Assembly (NCBI GenBank): GCA_045600205.1 | Contig: JAZRXM010000029.1 | Location: forward strand, 62,001 to 126,000 | Reading direction: 5' to 3' | Source of the DNA: Firm-04 sp045600205 | GTDB taxonomy: Bacteria > Bacillota > Clostridia > Oscillospirales > Ruminococcaceae | DNA length: 64,000 nt | Shown: piece after piece, positions 1-8,925 of the stretch | Numbering within the stretch: position 1 is the stretch's first letter | Layout: each line of letters starts with the position of its first letter | The notes under the pieces: generated by a model | Told to the model about the DNA's origin: nothing | The model's database searches: none | Seen by the model: the letters and a program-made list of their open reading frames with translations, nothing else | Made by a program: the position numbers and the translations under genes

Positions 1-1
1 G

Positions 2-172
2 AATCTGGAACAATACCACGACCGTTCCCGCGATGCTGTGCGCAATGACCCGCAGCTTTCTGAGAATGCCACAGAAATGCTCCGCGATGTGCATATCCTG
101 AACGATCATACGACCGTTGCTCCCGCTCAATCAACACAGGAAAATGGAAAGGAAGGCGAATCTTATGTCTGA
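2..172 (+). CDS. C-terminal end of an unidentified protein (5' partial)
   Basis: An open frame runs in from the left window edge and stops with TGA at 170-172; the other two forward frames close within about 110 bases. The 56 visible residues are polar and charged, with no recognisable motif. The stop overlaps the next gene's start by eight bases (ATG at 165, TGA at 170), a common translational-coupling arrangement that supports this being a real gene end. No function can be assigned from this fragment. Confidence 0.5.
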   Translation, partial: NLEQYHDRSRDAVRNDPQLSENATEMLRDVHILNDHTTVAPAQSTQENGKEGESYV

Positions 173-1025
173 AATGGTAAAAAATATTGATCCGCAGAAT
201 CCCTTTGGTGATTCGGCACCGAAAATTGTCCACATGGAGAAAAATGAATCCCATTATGAGTGCTGCCGTATGCAGATGCACGAGATCGAACATACCCACA
301 GACGGACGTTTATTGCCAATCTGTTTCTCTGCCTGCTGGTTTCGTTCCTTTCTGTTTTTTCTGTCTATGTCAAGGGATTTTCGTTCTTCAGCGTCATGTT
401 TATCGGTGTTGACAGAATGTCTGTGACAAATGCAAGACTCGGCGGCGGCATTTTCCAGATCGTTGCCGCAATGATAATCATTATCATCGGTTACTTTGCA
501 TGGGCAAATTTCCGCTCTTTGAACATCATTCTCATGGTGTGGTACGGACTGGTGACGAGCTTCGGTATTTTTGGCGGTGATTACATTTCTGCCGTCATTG
601 GCGTGATCGGTCTTTCGTTCTATATTATTTCCATGCAGGCACTCCGTCGCGAGGGCGCACTGGAGCAGATGGAGGGTTACCCCGAATTCCGCGAGAAATT
701 CGATATCAATAAATCGGATTATGTTTTGCAGACCTTGCTTGCACACCGCGGCGAGCATCACGAGCGTCCGTCTTTCTTTACGGGCAAGACTTCTCTGCGC
801 AAGAAAAAGAAGAAGCAGCTTTCCGAGGAAGAAGACGCCGTGCGTGCGGAAATGAAAACAGATGCACTTGCTGCGGAACTCGCAAAACAGATTGCTGCAA
901 CGAAAGACGCCGAGGCTGCCGAGCGTGCAGTCAAAGAGGTGGAACTGCTGACCAAAGATCAGCTTGCACCCGCAAAATCATCGGATACACCTGATGAAAT
1001 GCAGGATGTTACAACGGAAAAATAA
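165..1025 (+). CDS. Multi-pass membrane protein of unknown function
   Basis: This 286-residue protein starts at ATG 165, preceded by GGAAGG at 151-156; an in-frame ATG at 117 lacks a comparable ribosome site. A polar N-terminus of about 45 residues is followed by several hydrophobic segments (roughly residues 50-155, including LFLCLLVSFLSVFSVYV) and a highly charged Lys/Glu/Ala-rich cytoplasmic tail. After the last membrane segment comes MEGYPEFREKF, which resembles QEEGYPLFTGL at the same place in the next gene, so the two are probably diverged duplicates. I do not recognise the family. The pair sits just upstream of a ComM-like ATPase. Confidence 0.8.
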   Translation: MSEMVKNIDPQNPFGDSAPKIVHMEKNESHYECCRMQMHEIEHTHRRTFIANLFLCLLVSFLSVFSVYVKGFSFFSVMFIGVDRMSVTNARLGGGIFQIVAAMIIIIIGYFAWANFRSLNIILMVWYGLVTSFGIFGGDYISAVIGVIGLSFYIISMQALRREGALEQMEGYPEFREKFDINKSDYVLQTLLAHRGEHHERPSFFTGKTSLRKKKKKQLSEEEDAVRAEMKTDALAAELAKQIAATKDAEAAERAVKEVELLTKDQLAPAKSSDTPDEMQDVTTEK

Positions 1026-1074
1026 GATACAGTATCTATAAAACAACAATTTTCTTTCCAAAGGAGTACTGGAT

Positions 1075-1992
1075 ATGGGCTTGACAGATCAGGGCGTCAG
1101 AGAATTAAAAGCGGATCAGAACCGTGAGCGGATGTTTCGTGTCAGCAAGAATTATAAAATGATGTTCTGGCTGCAATTGCTGCTCGCGGTCGCATTTGCG
1201 GTGCTGGCTGCAAAATATGCAAGCGTGACTTCTCATGAGGAAAACGCAACCTTCTATGCAGGACTGAATGCGGGCGCATTCCAGTTTTTATACTGTCTGC
1301 TGTCCATCGGTATTGCCGTGTGCATTCATCTGAAAGCCACATGGATCCAGTATCCTGCACTCGGCATATACACGGTCATGATACTGGCTGCGCTGTTCAA
1401 TATGAGTATCTCTGCGATTCCTCTTTTGCTGGCAAGTGCAGTGGGAATCGGGGTGCAGATCTTCCTGATGCCTTCGAAAAACGAACTGCTGCAACTCAAA
1501 CAGGAAGAAGGCTACCCGCTGTTCACGGGCTTGGATATGAGCTCGGAGTATGAGGTACCGAAACACGTTACTTTCAAAAATGCAAACAGCAGAATGGATA
1601 CCATTGGCGGCGAAACCGAAACAGAACAGACCTCTGCGGAAAATTTTGCGGAAACCATGCCGTCGCCTGTATTATCTTCTGAGCAATCAGCGGATTTAGC
1701 CGCAATGTTGACGCAGGATTTCTCTGAAGTGCCTGCCGAAGCAGGTCGCCGCTCGGATACATTCGGTACGGCGGATTTGCGCGAGGATGTTGTTGCTTTT
1801 GCAGATACCGCAAGCGCAGGCAGAATGGAGGACTTCTCTGAAATATCCGAGCCCTCCGCTGATTTGTCGCTTGCCGATATGAATGCCACACAGGCATCGC
1901 ATATGTATACCCCGCACGCAGAGCAGCTTCCCTCCCGCGAGGAAGTGTTGGAGCGTCTGCGGAATATGAAAGATCTGCGCGAGGAACAGTGA
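1075..1992 (+). CDS. Multi-pass membrane protein, paralogue of the preceding gene
   Basis: A 305-residue protein starting at ATG 1075, with AAGGAG about ten bases upstream. Four hydrophobic helices occupy roughly residues 28-130, followed by the EGYPLF motif shared with the upstream gene and a long, acidic, Ser/Glu/Ala-rich tail (about 155-305) with little predicted structure. The shared layout (charged N-terminus, helices, EGYP motif, disordered tail) argues for tandem duplication and divergence. No enzymatic motif is visible. The 49-bp gap to the upstream gene suggests co-transcription. Confidence 0.8.
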   Translation: MGLTDQGVRELKADQNRERMFRVSKNYKMMFWLQLLLAVAFAVLAAKYASVTSHEENATFYAGLNAGAFQFLYCLLSIGIAVCIHLKATWIQYPALGIYTVMILAALFNMSISAIPLLLASAVGIGVQIFLMPSKNELLQLKQEEGYPLFTGLDMSSEYEVPKHVTFKNANSRMDTIGGETETEQTSAENFAETMPSPVLSSEQSADLAAMLTQDFSEVPAEAGRRSDTFGTADLREDVVAFADTASAGRMEDFSEISEPSADLSLADMNATQASHMYTPHAEQLPSREEVLERLRNMKDLREEQ

Positions 1993-2042
1993 TTTCCCCT
2001 TGATTCTTATTGTATGACAGAAGGACAGGAGGTGCAGGCACG

Positions 2043-3572
2043 ATGTTTGCATCGGTGAAAAGCTACGGCTTATTCGGACTCAATGCGTTCCCTGTGGAAG
2101 TGGAAATTTCCGTCAGTAAGGGCATTCCGCGCTTTGAGATTGTCGGTTTGGCGGATACGGCGGTGCAGGAAAGCCGTGAGCGTATCAAATCGGCACTTCA
2201 TGCCTGCGGAATCATTTTTCCGACTTCTAATAGTGTCGTCAACCTTGCGCCTGCAAATATGCGTAAAAACGGCAGTATGCACGACCTTGCGATTCTTCTG
2301 GCGATTCTCTCCGCACTTGGCAGAGTTCAGGTGCCGCCCGATGCCGCAGTCATCGGTGAAGTGTCGCTCAACGGAGATGTCCGCAGGGTAAACGGCGTTC
2401 TGCCGATGACTTTGCTCGCAAAACAAAACGGCATCCGCACCATGTATGTTCCTGCGGAAAATGCAGGAGAAGCGGCAGTCGTGGAGGGCATTACGGTCTA
2501 TGGTGTGCCGAGTGCAGCGGCGTTATTGGAACATCTGGAGGGCGAGAAGCTCCTGACGGAAGAACCGCACATCGGAATTGCACAGACAGAACAGCCGATC
2601 GTCCCCGATTTTGCGGATGTACACGGGCAAAACAATGCCAAATACGCGCTGGAGCTTGCTGCGGCAGGCGGACATAATGCGCTGCTCATCGGGCCGCCCG
2701 GTTCCGGCAAAAGTATGCTTGCCAAGCGTATGCCCGGAATTTTACCCGAAATGACCTTTGCAGAATCCATCGAAACCACGCAGATCCATTCGGTTGCGGG
2801 ACTCCTTGATGCGGAGCATCCGCTGGTGACCACCCGACCGTTCCGCTCGCCGCACCACACGATCTCTTCGGCAGGTCTGGCAGGCGGCGGTACGATACCG
2901 CACCCCGGCGAGATTTCCCTCGCGCACAATGGTCTGCTGTTTCTGGATGAACTGGCGGAATTTGACCGCCGTACCTTAGAACTCCTGCGGCAGCCGCTGG
3001 AGGACAGAGAAGTGACCATATCCCGTGCGGCAGGCACCGTGCGTTATCCCTGCGCGATCATGCTGATTGCCGCAATGAACCCCTGCCCCTGCGGATATCT
3101 GGGGCATCCTACGCGCCCGTGTACCTGCGGACAGCGTGCGGCAGCCAACTATCTCAACAAAATTTCAGGTCCGCTCCTTGACCGCTTCGATTTGCATATT
3201 GAAGCAGCTCCCGTTTCCTTTGATGACCTCTCGACAGAGAAAAAAGAGGAATCCAGTGTGGAGATCCGTAAGCGCGTGATTGCCGCAAGAGCGATTCAGA
3301 CAGAGCGGTATGCAGGGACAAAAATCACCTGTAATGCGAGAATTACGCCTGATTTGCTTGCAAAATTCTGTCCGATGACGGATAAGGCAAAACAGCGGCT
3401 CAAAAATGTATTTGAAAAATTTGGGCTTTCGGCACGCGCCTATGACCGTTTGCTGAAAGTTGCACGTACTTCCGCGGATTTGCAGCGGAGTGAAGTGATA
3501 GAAGAGCGCCATATTGCGGAGGCGGTACAGTATCGTACATTGGACCGCAAATATTGGCGCGCAACAGAATAA
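2043..3572 (+). CDS. comM: YifB/ComM family Mg-chelatase-like AAA+ ATPase
   Basis: A 509-residue AAA+ ATPase. The N-terminal about 190 residues form the Lon-protease-like subdomain typical of YifB/ComM, starting FASVKSYGLFG. Walker A is GPPGSGKSMLAKRMP (about residue 218) and the Walker B region is LLFLDELAEFDR. A Cys-rich NPCPCGYLGHPTRPCTCGQ insert precedes the C-terminal Mg_chelatase_C region. In Vibrio and Haemophilus, ComM is a branch-migration helicase in natural transformation; the role in Firmicutes is less clear. The start is ATG 2043, nine bases after AGGAGGTG (2027-2034); a longer TTG start at 2010 would place that ribosome site inside the gene. Confidence 0.93.
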   Translation: MFASVKSYGLFGLNAFPVEVEISVSKGIPRFEIVGLADTAVQESRERIKSALHACGIIFPTSNSVVNLAPANMRKNGSMHDLAILLAILSALGRVQVPPDAAVIGEVSLNGDVRRVNGVLPMTLLAKQNGIRTMYVPAENAGEAAVVEGITVYGVPSAAALLEHLEGEKLLTEEPHIGIAQTEQPIVPDFADVHGQNNAKYALELAAAGGHNALLIGPPGSGKSMLAKRMPGILPEMTFAESIETTQIHSVAGLLDAEHPLVTTRPFRSPHHTISSAGLAGGGTIPHPGEISLAHNGLLFLDELAEFDRRTLELLRQPLEDREVTISRAAGTVRYPCAIMLIAAMNPCPCGYLGHPTRPCTCGQRAAANYLNKISGPLLDRFDLHIEAAPVSFDDLSTEKKEESSVEIRKRVIAARAIQTERYAGTKITCNARITPDLLAKFCPMTDKAKQRLKNVFEKFGLSARAYDRLLKVARTSADLQRSEVIEERHIAEAVQYRTLDRKYWRATE

Positions 3573-3602
3573 AGATGTGTCAGAAGAAAGGAATACCCCC
3601 TC

Positions 3603-4745
3603 GTGAAACGGATTTTCGAAAGTCTGCGGCAGTTTGTCAAGCGGCTCGATAAGCTGCTTCTGCTGCTGATTACCGTCTGCGGCGTGACCTCTGTGGTATT
3701 GCTGCGGCTGCTCTGGACAAAGGGAATTACCGACCAGGTCGATTCGAATGACTGGCTGGTGCAGCTGATTTCCATGGGCATCGGATTGGCGGGATGTCTG
3801 GTCATTTCCGCAATGGATTACCACAAGCTCGCCAAATTTTGGTTTTTGTATGCCCCGCTCACCCTTGGACTTGTCGCGCTGACCTTTACGCCATTGGGAT
3901 ACGGTCGTGCGGGCGCGGATGATATTGCATGGGTTGACCTCGGTTTCATCCAGATTCAACCGTCCGAAATTATGAAAATTGCATTTCTGCTGACGTTTTC
4001 ACTGCATATTTCCAAATGCGGCGACAAACTGAATCAGCCGAAAAAATTGATTTTACTCCTGTTGCACGCCGCGATTCCGATGGGTATTGTGGCAGTGCAG
4101 GGCGACTACGGCACTGCAATCGTATTTGCGGCAATGACCGTATTTATGTTGTTTTCCGCAGGGCTCAGCTTCTGGTATCTGCTGGCAGGTGCGGCAATGC
4201 TCCCCATCGCGGGCGTGATCCTTTGGAAATACGTCTTTGGCGATGTTCACCGCAACCGTATTCTGGTGCTGTTGCATCCCGGTACGGATCCCCTCGGCGT
4301 AGAATATCAGCAGGACCTGGGCTTGAAGGCAATTCGCGCAGGAAAATTATTCGGTCTTGGCACGGACGCGGAGGCGTATGTGGCAGTGCCCGAAATGCAC
4401 AATGACTTTATTTTCTCGTTTGTGGCGCAGGTGTTCGGATTTGTCGGAGCAGTGGCTGCCGTTGTGATCATGGCACTCATCTGTCTGCGGATTTTTGCAA
4501 ACAGCCACGCTGCAAAAGATACCATGGGCAAAACCATCTGTATGGGCGTGTTTGCAATTCTTTTCACGCATTATCTGATGAATCTCGGCATGGTGCTGAA
4601 GGTGCTGCCTGTTATCGGTATTCCGCTGCCGTTTTTCAGCGCGGGCGGTACCGCAATGGTTTCCATGTACCTCAGCGTGGGACTTGTCATCAGCGCATAT
4701 ACGCACAATACGAAGAAATATCGTCTGTTCTATGAGGCAGAGTGA
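3603..4745 (+). CDS. FtsW/RodA/SpoVE family peptidoglycan glycosyltransferase
   Basis: A 380-residue polytopic SEDS protein that would polymerise lipid II glycan strands together with a class B penicillin-binding protein at the membrane. Family signatures are the WVDLGFIQIQPSEIMK region, QGDYGTAIVF, and the C-terminal LPVIGIPLPFFSAGGTAM. The GIPLPF form is closer to RodA than to FtsW, but the N-terminus is atypical, so I leave the paralogue unassigned. It starts at GTG 3603 after AAAGGAA. Being grouped with tcdA and a dehydrogenase rather than with division genes favours elongation or sporulation use over a core division role. Confidence 0.85.
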   Translation: MKRIFESLRQFVKRLDKLLLLLITVCGVTSVVLLRLLWTKGITDQVDSNDWLVQLISMGIGLAGCLVISAMDYHKLAKFWFLYAPLTLGLVALTFTPLGYGRAGADDIAWVDLGFIQIQPSEIMKIAFLLTFSLHISKCGDKLNQPKKLILLLLHAAIPMGIVAVQGDYGTAIVFAAMTVFMLFSAGLSFWYLLAGAAMLPIAGVILWKYVFGDVHRNRILVLLHPGTDPLGVEYQQDLGLKAIRAGKLFGLGTDAEAYVAVPEMHNDFIFSFVAQVFGFVGAVAAVVIMALICLRIFANSHAAKDTMGKTICMGVFAILFTHYLMNLGMVLKVLPVIGIPLPFFSAGGTAMVSMYLSVGLVISAYTHNTKKYRLFYEAE

Positions 4746-4755
4746 AAGGATGCAA

Positions 4756-5529
4756 ATGGAAGCTTTTTCCCGTACAGCGATGCTGCTTGGCGATGACGCG
4801 ATGCAGCGGATTTTCGCGGCACACGTTTGTGTCATCGGATTGGGCGGTGTCGGCTCGTATGTCGCGGAGGTGCTTGCAAGAGGCGGCGTCGGCGCATTGA
4901 CGCTCGTGGATGCGGATACCGTTACAGACAGCAATCGCAATCGTCAGCTTTGCGCCCTGACCTCAACGGTCGGGATGCCGAAAGCAGAGGTCTTGCGGCA
5001 GCGGGTGTTGGATATCAACCCTGAATGCAAAGTGACTGCACTTCCGATTCGCTACACAGGCACGGAACTGGATCTTTCACAGTATACATATATCGCAGAT
5101 GCGATTGATTCGGTCGCTGATAAATTGAATCTGCTGGAAAATGCAGCAAAAAACGGCGTACCGATTCTGGCGTGCATGGGCGCGGGCAACAAGCTCGACC
5201 CCATGGGATTCCGCGTCTGTGATTTGGAAAAAACCTATGGCTGTCCCCTTGCGAAGCGAATCCGTCTTGCCATGCGCAAGCGCGGCGTGAAGCATTTGCA
5301 GGTGGTGTTTTCCCCGGAAGAACCCGTTATGCAGATACAGCAAACAAACGATTCTGATGACAATCTGCATCCTGTGCGACCGCCTGTCGGCAGCGCGCCG
5401 TGGGTACCGGGGGCGGCAGGTCTGCTAATGGCAGGCACGATTTTACAGGCAATTGCGGCAGGGCAACTCATCCCGCCGAGTTATCAACCCGCAAATTCAA
5501 ATCAAGATTCCCAAGAAGGAGCAAATTAA
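4756..5529 (+). CDS. tcdA: tRNA threonylcarbamoyladenosine dehydratase
   Basis: A 257-residue member of the ThiF/MoeB/E1-like superfamily. TcdA uses ATP to convert tRNA t6A37 to its cyclic form. The nucleotide-binding loop VIGLGGVGSYVAEVLARGG lies near the N-terminus, followed by LVDADTVTDSNRNRQ with the Asp and Arg that contact ATP. The fit to clostridial TcdA (FSRTAMLLG start, about 250 residues) is good. ATG 4756 sits five bases after AAAGGA; ATG 4750 is too close to that site, and an upstream ATG at 4732 would overlap the previous gene. Confidence 0.88.
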   Translation: MEAFSRTAMLLGDDAMQRIFAAHVCVIGLGGVGSYVAEVLARGGVGALTLVDADTVTDSNRNRQLCALTSTVGMPKAEVLRQRVLDINPECKVTALPIRYTGTELDLSQYTYIADAIDSVADKLNLLENAAKNGVPILACMGAGNKLDPMGFRVCDLEKTYGCPLAKRIRLAMRKRGVKHLQVVFSPEEPVMQIQQTNDSDDNLHPVRPPVGSAPWVPGAAGLLMAGTILQAIAAGQLIPPSYQPANSNQDSQEGAN

Positions 5530-5530
5530 C

Positions 5531-5836
5531 ATGGACACATCTATTTTTCCGATCGGTATGAACAAGCACATCGGCTTTTGCGTGATTGCAGCGGTATTCT
5601 TTATCCTGCAATTTATCCGCAACAAGTATTGGTATGAACTTGTGCTGGCAGCGGCAGTTCTCTGTTCTCTGCTTGTGTATGTCAGCGATAGCCCTGCATG
5701 GTTCTATGGCGTCGGTATTCTGGAGGCTGTACTGCTGATCGCCGCTATTGTGGTCTATTTCATTCAGTATCGCAAAATCAGAAAGCAGGAGAAAATTCAG
5801 GCATCTCTGGATGCTGCAATGGAGAATCACGTATGA
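5531..5836 (+). CDS. Small membrane protein of unknown function
   Basis: A 101-residue protein starting at ATG 5531, nine bases after AAGGAG. Three hydrophobic segments (about residues 14-30, 35-52 and 60-80) and a short basic/amphipathic tail ending QASLDAAMENHV indicate an integral membrane protein. Its stop overlaps the start of the downstream dehydrogenase (ATGA at 5833-5836), and only one base separates it from tcdA, so it is part of the same operon. I do not recognise the family. Confidence 0.75.
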   Translation: MDTSIFPIGMNKHIGFCVIAAVFFILQFIRNKYWYELVLAAAVLCSLLVYVSDSPAWFYGVGILEAVLLIAAIVVYFIQYRKIRKQEKIQASLDAAMENHV

Positions 5837-6798
5837 CGGCGAAACGACTGGTCATTCTGGATTGGGCAACGATGTCCGATCATGAGGAGCTTTCGCCGGA
5901 ACGCTTCCAAAAGCTTGCGGATACGGTGGATGTCTATCCGTTGACGAAGCCTGAAGAAACCATCTCCCGAATTGGAGATGCTGAATTGGTCATCTGCAAT
6001 AAGGTATTGATGACCAATGAGGTCATGGATGCCTGCCCGAACCTGAAATATATCGGTTTGCTGGCAACGGGCTATAATAATGTGGATATTCCTGCTGCAA
6101 AGGCGCATGGCATAACGGTCTGCAATGCAGGCAGCTATTCCACGGATGCAGTCGCGCAGCTTGTGTTTGCGTACATTTTAGATCATTTCGAGCGCGTTTC
6201 GCAATATGCGGCGGATGTGCAGCAGGGAAAGTGGGAAACTTCCCGCACCTTCTCGTATTTTCCGTACCCCACAGGGGAGCTGCGCGGCAAAACACTGGCA
6301 ATCATAGGCTATGGCAGTATTGGCAGAGCAGTTGCAAAAATCGGAGAAGCATTCGGAATGCAGATCGTCATTTCGACACGCACGACCCCGACAGACTGCC
6401 CCTATCCGCTTGTCACGCCTGCAGAGGCGTTTGCCTGCGCAGATATTCTGACACTGCACTGTCCGCTCAACGAGGGGACAAAGGGTATCGTCAATGCGGA
6501 AAACCTTGCATCTATGAAAAAAACAGCGATCCTTATCAATACCGCACGCGGCGGCGTTGTGGTAGAGCAGGCACTCGCGGATGCACTCAATGAGGAGCGT
6601 ATTGCGGCTGCCTATGTGGATGTGCTGGATACCGAACCGATGCGACCCGACACACCGCTCAAAGCCGCCAAAAACTGCGTCATTACTCCGCATATCGCAT
6701 GGACGCCCCTCGAAACGAGAACGCGCCTTGCAGAAATCGCAGAGGAAAATGTTTGCGGCTTCCTGAATGGTGACCCGAAGCGTGTGGTCAGTGGGTGA
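5833..6798 (+). CDS. D-2-hydroxyacid dehydrogenase (glycerate dehydrogenase / hydroxypyruvate reductase type)
   Basis: A 321-residue NAD(P)-dependent oxidoreductase interconverting a 2-keto acid and its D-2-hydroxy acid. The Rossmann motif is IIGYGSIGRAVAKIGEAFGM (about residues 145-165). The catalytic Arg is in LINTARGGVV, the Glu in DVLDTEPM and the His in NCVITPHIAW, all in family order. Similarity to HprA/glycerate dehydrogenases seems highest, but substrate cannot be fixed from sequence. The ATG at 5833 overlaps the upstream stop (ATGA). A stretch with no gene but a clear promoter follows before glmS. Confidence 0.88.
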   Translation: MTAKRLVILDWATMSDHEELSPERFQKLADTVDVYPLTKPEETISRIGDAELVICNKVLMTNEVMDACPNLKYIGLLATGYNNVDIPAAKAHGITVCNAGSYSTDAVAQLVFAYILDHFERVSQYAADVQQGKWETSRTFSYFPYPTGELRGKTLAIIGYGSIGRAVAKIGEAFGMQIVISTRTTPTDCPYPLVTPAEAFACADILTLHCPLNEGTKGIVNAENLASMKKTAILINTARGGVVVEQALADALNEERIAAAYVDVLDTEPMRPDTPLKAAKNCVITPHIAWTPLETRTRLAEIAEENVCGFLNGDPKRVVSG

Positions 6799-6846
6799 GC
6801 ATACCGTGTTAAAATTGGGAAATACCCGCTTTTTTGAAAAAATGGC

Positions 6847-6875
6847 TTGCAATTTCAAAGCGGGTATGCTATAAT
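6847..6875 (+). promoter_or_regulatory. Sigma-A promoter of glmS
   Basis: TTGCAA (6847-6852) and a perfect TATAAT (6870-6875) are separated by 17 bp. Initiation about seven bases downstream gives a leader of roughly 85 nt before the glmS ATG. That leader is too short for a glmS ribozyme and shows no ribozyme-like core. Confidence 0.75.
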
Positions 6876-6966
6876 AAATCTTGTATATCATGCAAAAAAC
6901 GTATCTTCGCTGAAAACGCGCAGCTACGGATATAACAGAAATCTGGGGAAGGAATCATAAAAATTT

Positions 6967-8790
6967 ATGTGTGGAATCGTCGGCTATGTCGGACAGCGCA
7001 ATTGTGCAGATGTTCTTGTCAGTGCGCTTTCCAAGCTCGAATACCGCGGCTATGACTCCGCGGGCATTGCTGTTTTTGCAAACAACGGCATTCAGATCGC
7101 AAAATCCAAGGGTCGTCTGGCTGATCTCTCCGAGAAAATGGAGAAAGAAGGCAAACCGGAAGGCATCGCAGGCATCGGTCATACCCGTTGGGCAACCCAC
7201 GGCGAACCCTCTGATGTCAATTCTCATCCGCACAGAGGCGGCGAAAAAGTCACTCTGGTACACAATGGCATCATTGAAAATTACAAAAGACTCAAGGAGT
7301 TTCTGATCTCGGAAGGTCGCACTTTTGTATCTGAAACCGATACCGAGGTTGTGGCACAGCTTCTGGATTACAATTATAAGGGTGATCCGCTTGCAGCAAT
7401 CGCCCAGACCATGCAGGAAGTCACGGGAAGCTTTGCATTGGGCATTCTGTTCGCAGATTTCCCGAACACTATTTATGCAGTCCGCCGTGAAAGTCCGCTG
7501 ATCGTCGGTGCAGGCGAAAACGAAAGCTTTATCGCATCCGATGTTCCTGCCATTCTGAAATACACCAAGCAGTACTATCTGCTGGAACATGACGAGATCG
7601 CTGTATTGAAGCAGGACGGCACACAGTTCTTCGATATGAAGTTCAACCCTATTCAGAAGCCGCTTCTGACCGCTGACTGGGATATGGATGCAGCCGAAAA
7701 ACAGGGCTACGACCACTTCATGCTGAAAGAGATCCACGAGCAGCCGGAATCCATCAAGCGCACGGTTATGCCGCGCATTGAAGATGGTTTGCCGAATCTA
7801 AGCGAGTGCGGCATTACCGCAGAAACGCTGAAAGATTTCCGCAATATCTACGTGGTTGCCTGCGGTACCGCAATGCATGCGGGAATGGTCGGCAAGTATG
7901 TCATCGAAAAGCTGGCGAGAGTTCCTGTCATTGTCGATATTGCATCGGAATTCCGCTATCGTGAGCCGCTGATCGGTGAGGGGGACCTCATTATCATTAT
8001 TTCTCAGTCGGGCGAAACCGCTGACAGCCTTGCTGCGATGCGTCTGGCAAAAAAGCTTGGCGCAAAGACTCTTGCGGTCGTCAATGCAAAGGGTTCGTCC
8101 ATTGCGCGCGAGGCGGATATGCTGGTTTACACGCACGCAGGTCCCGAAATCGCTGTTGCTTCGACAAAAGCATACATGGTGCAGATCGCAGTCATGTATC
8201 TGTTTGCATTTGAGCTGGCTCTCGCGAAGGGCAGAATCGACGAGGCAGAATGTCGTCGTCTGACTGCGCTGCTGCTGGAAACGCCTGCTTATATCGAGAA
8301 GATTCTGGAGCGTCAGGCTGAAACAAAGGAAATCGCAAAGAGCCTGACCGATTCGGAAAGCCTGCTGTACATCGGCAGAGGTCTGGATTCCGCACTTTCT
8401 ATGGAAGGCTCCCTGAAACTCAAGGAAATCAGCTACATCCACAGTGAGGCATACGCAGCAGGCGAGCTGAAACACGGTACCATCTCCCTGATTTATGACG
8501 GAATGCCCGTTATCGCCGTGGATACCCAGAAAGCACTGCACGAAAAGACTGTTTCCAATATCAAGGAGGTCAAGGCAAGAGGTGCCATGACCATTCTGGT
8601 TTGCGGCGAATCCTATACGCCGGAGGGCGATATTGCGAACTATTGCTTCAAAGTGCCTGAAATTGACGATCTGCTGATGCCGATGCTCGCGGTCGTACCG
8701 CTCCAGCTCATTGCTTACTACAGTGCGGTGCTGCGCGGCAACGATGTCGATAAACCGCGTAACCTCGCAAAATCCGTTACGGTTGAATAA
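6967..8790 (+). CDS. glmS: Glutamine--fructose-6-phosphate aminotransferase (isomerizing)
   Basis: A 607-residue GlmS, making glucosamine-6-phosphate from fructose-6-phosphate and glutamine, the first step to UDP-GlcNAc for the cell wall. It begins MCGIVGYVG, so the catalytic Cys1 nucleophile of the class II glutaminase domain is present, with GIGHTRWATHGEPS and VHNGIIENY following. Two SIS sugar-isomerase domains come next (IIISQSGETADSL; LYIGRGLDSALSMEGSLKLKE), and the C-terminus PRNLAKSVTVE is canonical. The start follows GGGGAAGGA. Its promoter is at 6847-6875. Confidence 0.97.
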   Translation: MCGIVGYVGQRNCADVLVSALSKLEYRGYDSAGIAVFANNGIQIAKSKGRLADLSEKMEKEGKPEGIAGIGHTRWATHGEPSDVNSHPHRGGEKVTLVHNGIIENYKRLKEFLISEGRTFVSETDTEVVAQLLDYNYKGDPLAAIAQTMQEVTGSFALGILFADFPNTIYAVRRESPLIVGAGENESFIASDVPAILKYTKQYYLLEHDEIAVLKQDGTQFFDMKFNPIQKPLLTADWDMDAAEKQGYDHFMLKEIHEQPESIKRTVMPRIEDGLPNLSECGITAETLKDFRNIYVVACGTAMHAGMVGKYVIEKLARVPVIVDIASEFRYREPLIGEGDLIIIISQSGETADSLAAMRLAKKLGAKTLAVVNAKGSSIAREADMLVYTHAGPEIAVASTKAYMVQIAVMYLFAFELALAKGRIDEAECRRLTALLLETPAYIEKILERQAETKEIAKSLTDSESLLYIGRGLDSALSMEGSLKLKEISYIHSEAYAAGELKHGTISLIYDGMPVIAVDTQKALHEKTVSNIKEVKARGAMTILVCGESYTPEGDIANYCFKVPEIDDLLMPMLAVVPLQLIAYYSAVLRGNDVDKPRNLAKSVTVE

Positions 8791-8925
8791 TTCCGCGCAG
8801 GCGGAACAAATAAGCGGCTGCTGTGAAGGGGACGCAGCAGTCGTTCGGGGTGGAAACACGGGGTCAGTAGCCCTTGTTTTCGCCCTTTTTTGTTTGATGA
8901 AAATTGAAAATGGAGAAGATGTACC

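Noticed and set aside
6876..6966. Possible glmS ribozyme in the glmS leader
   Set aside because: The leader is only about 85 nt from the promoter and lacks any recognisable ribozyme core; a typical element is twice that long.
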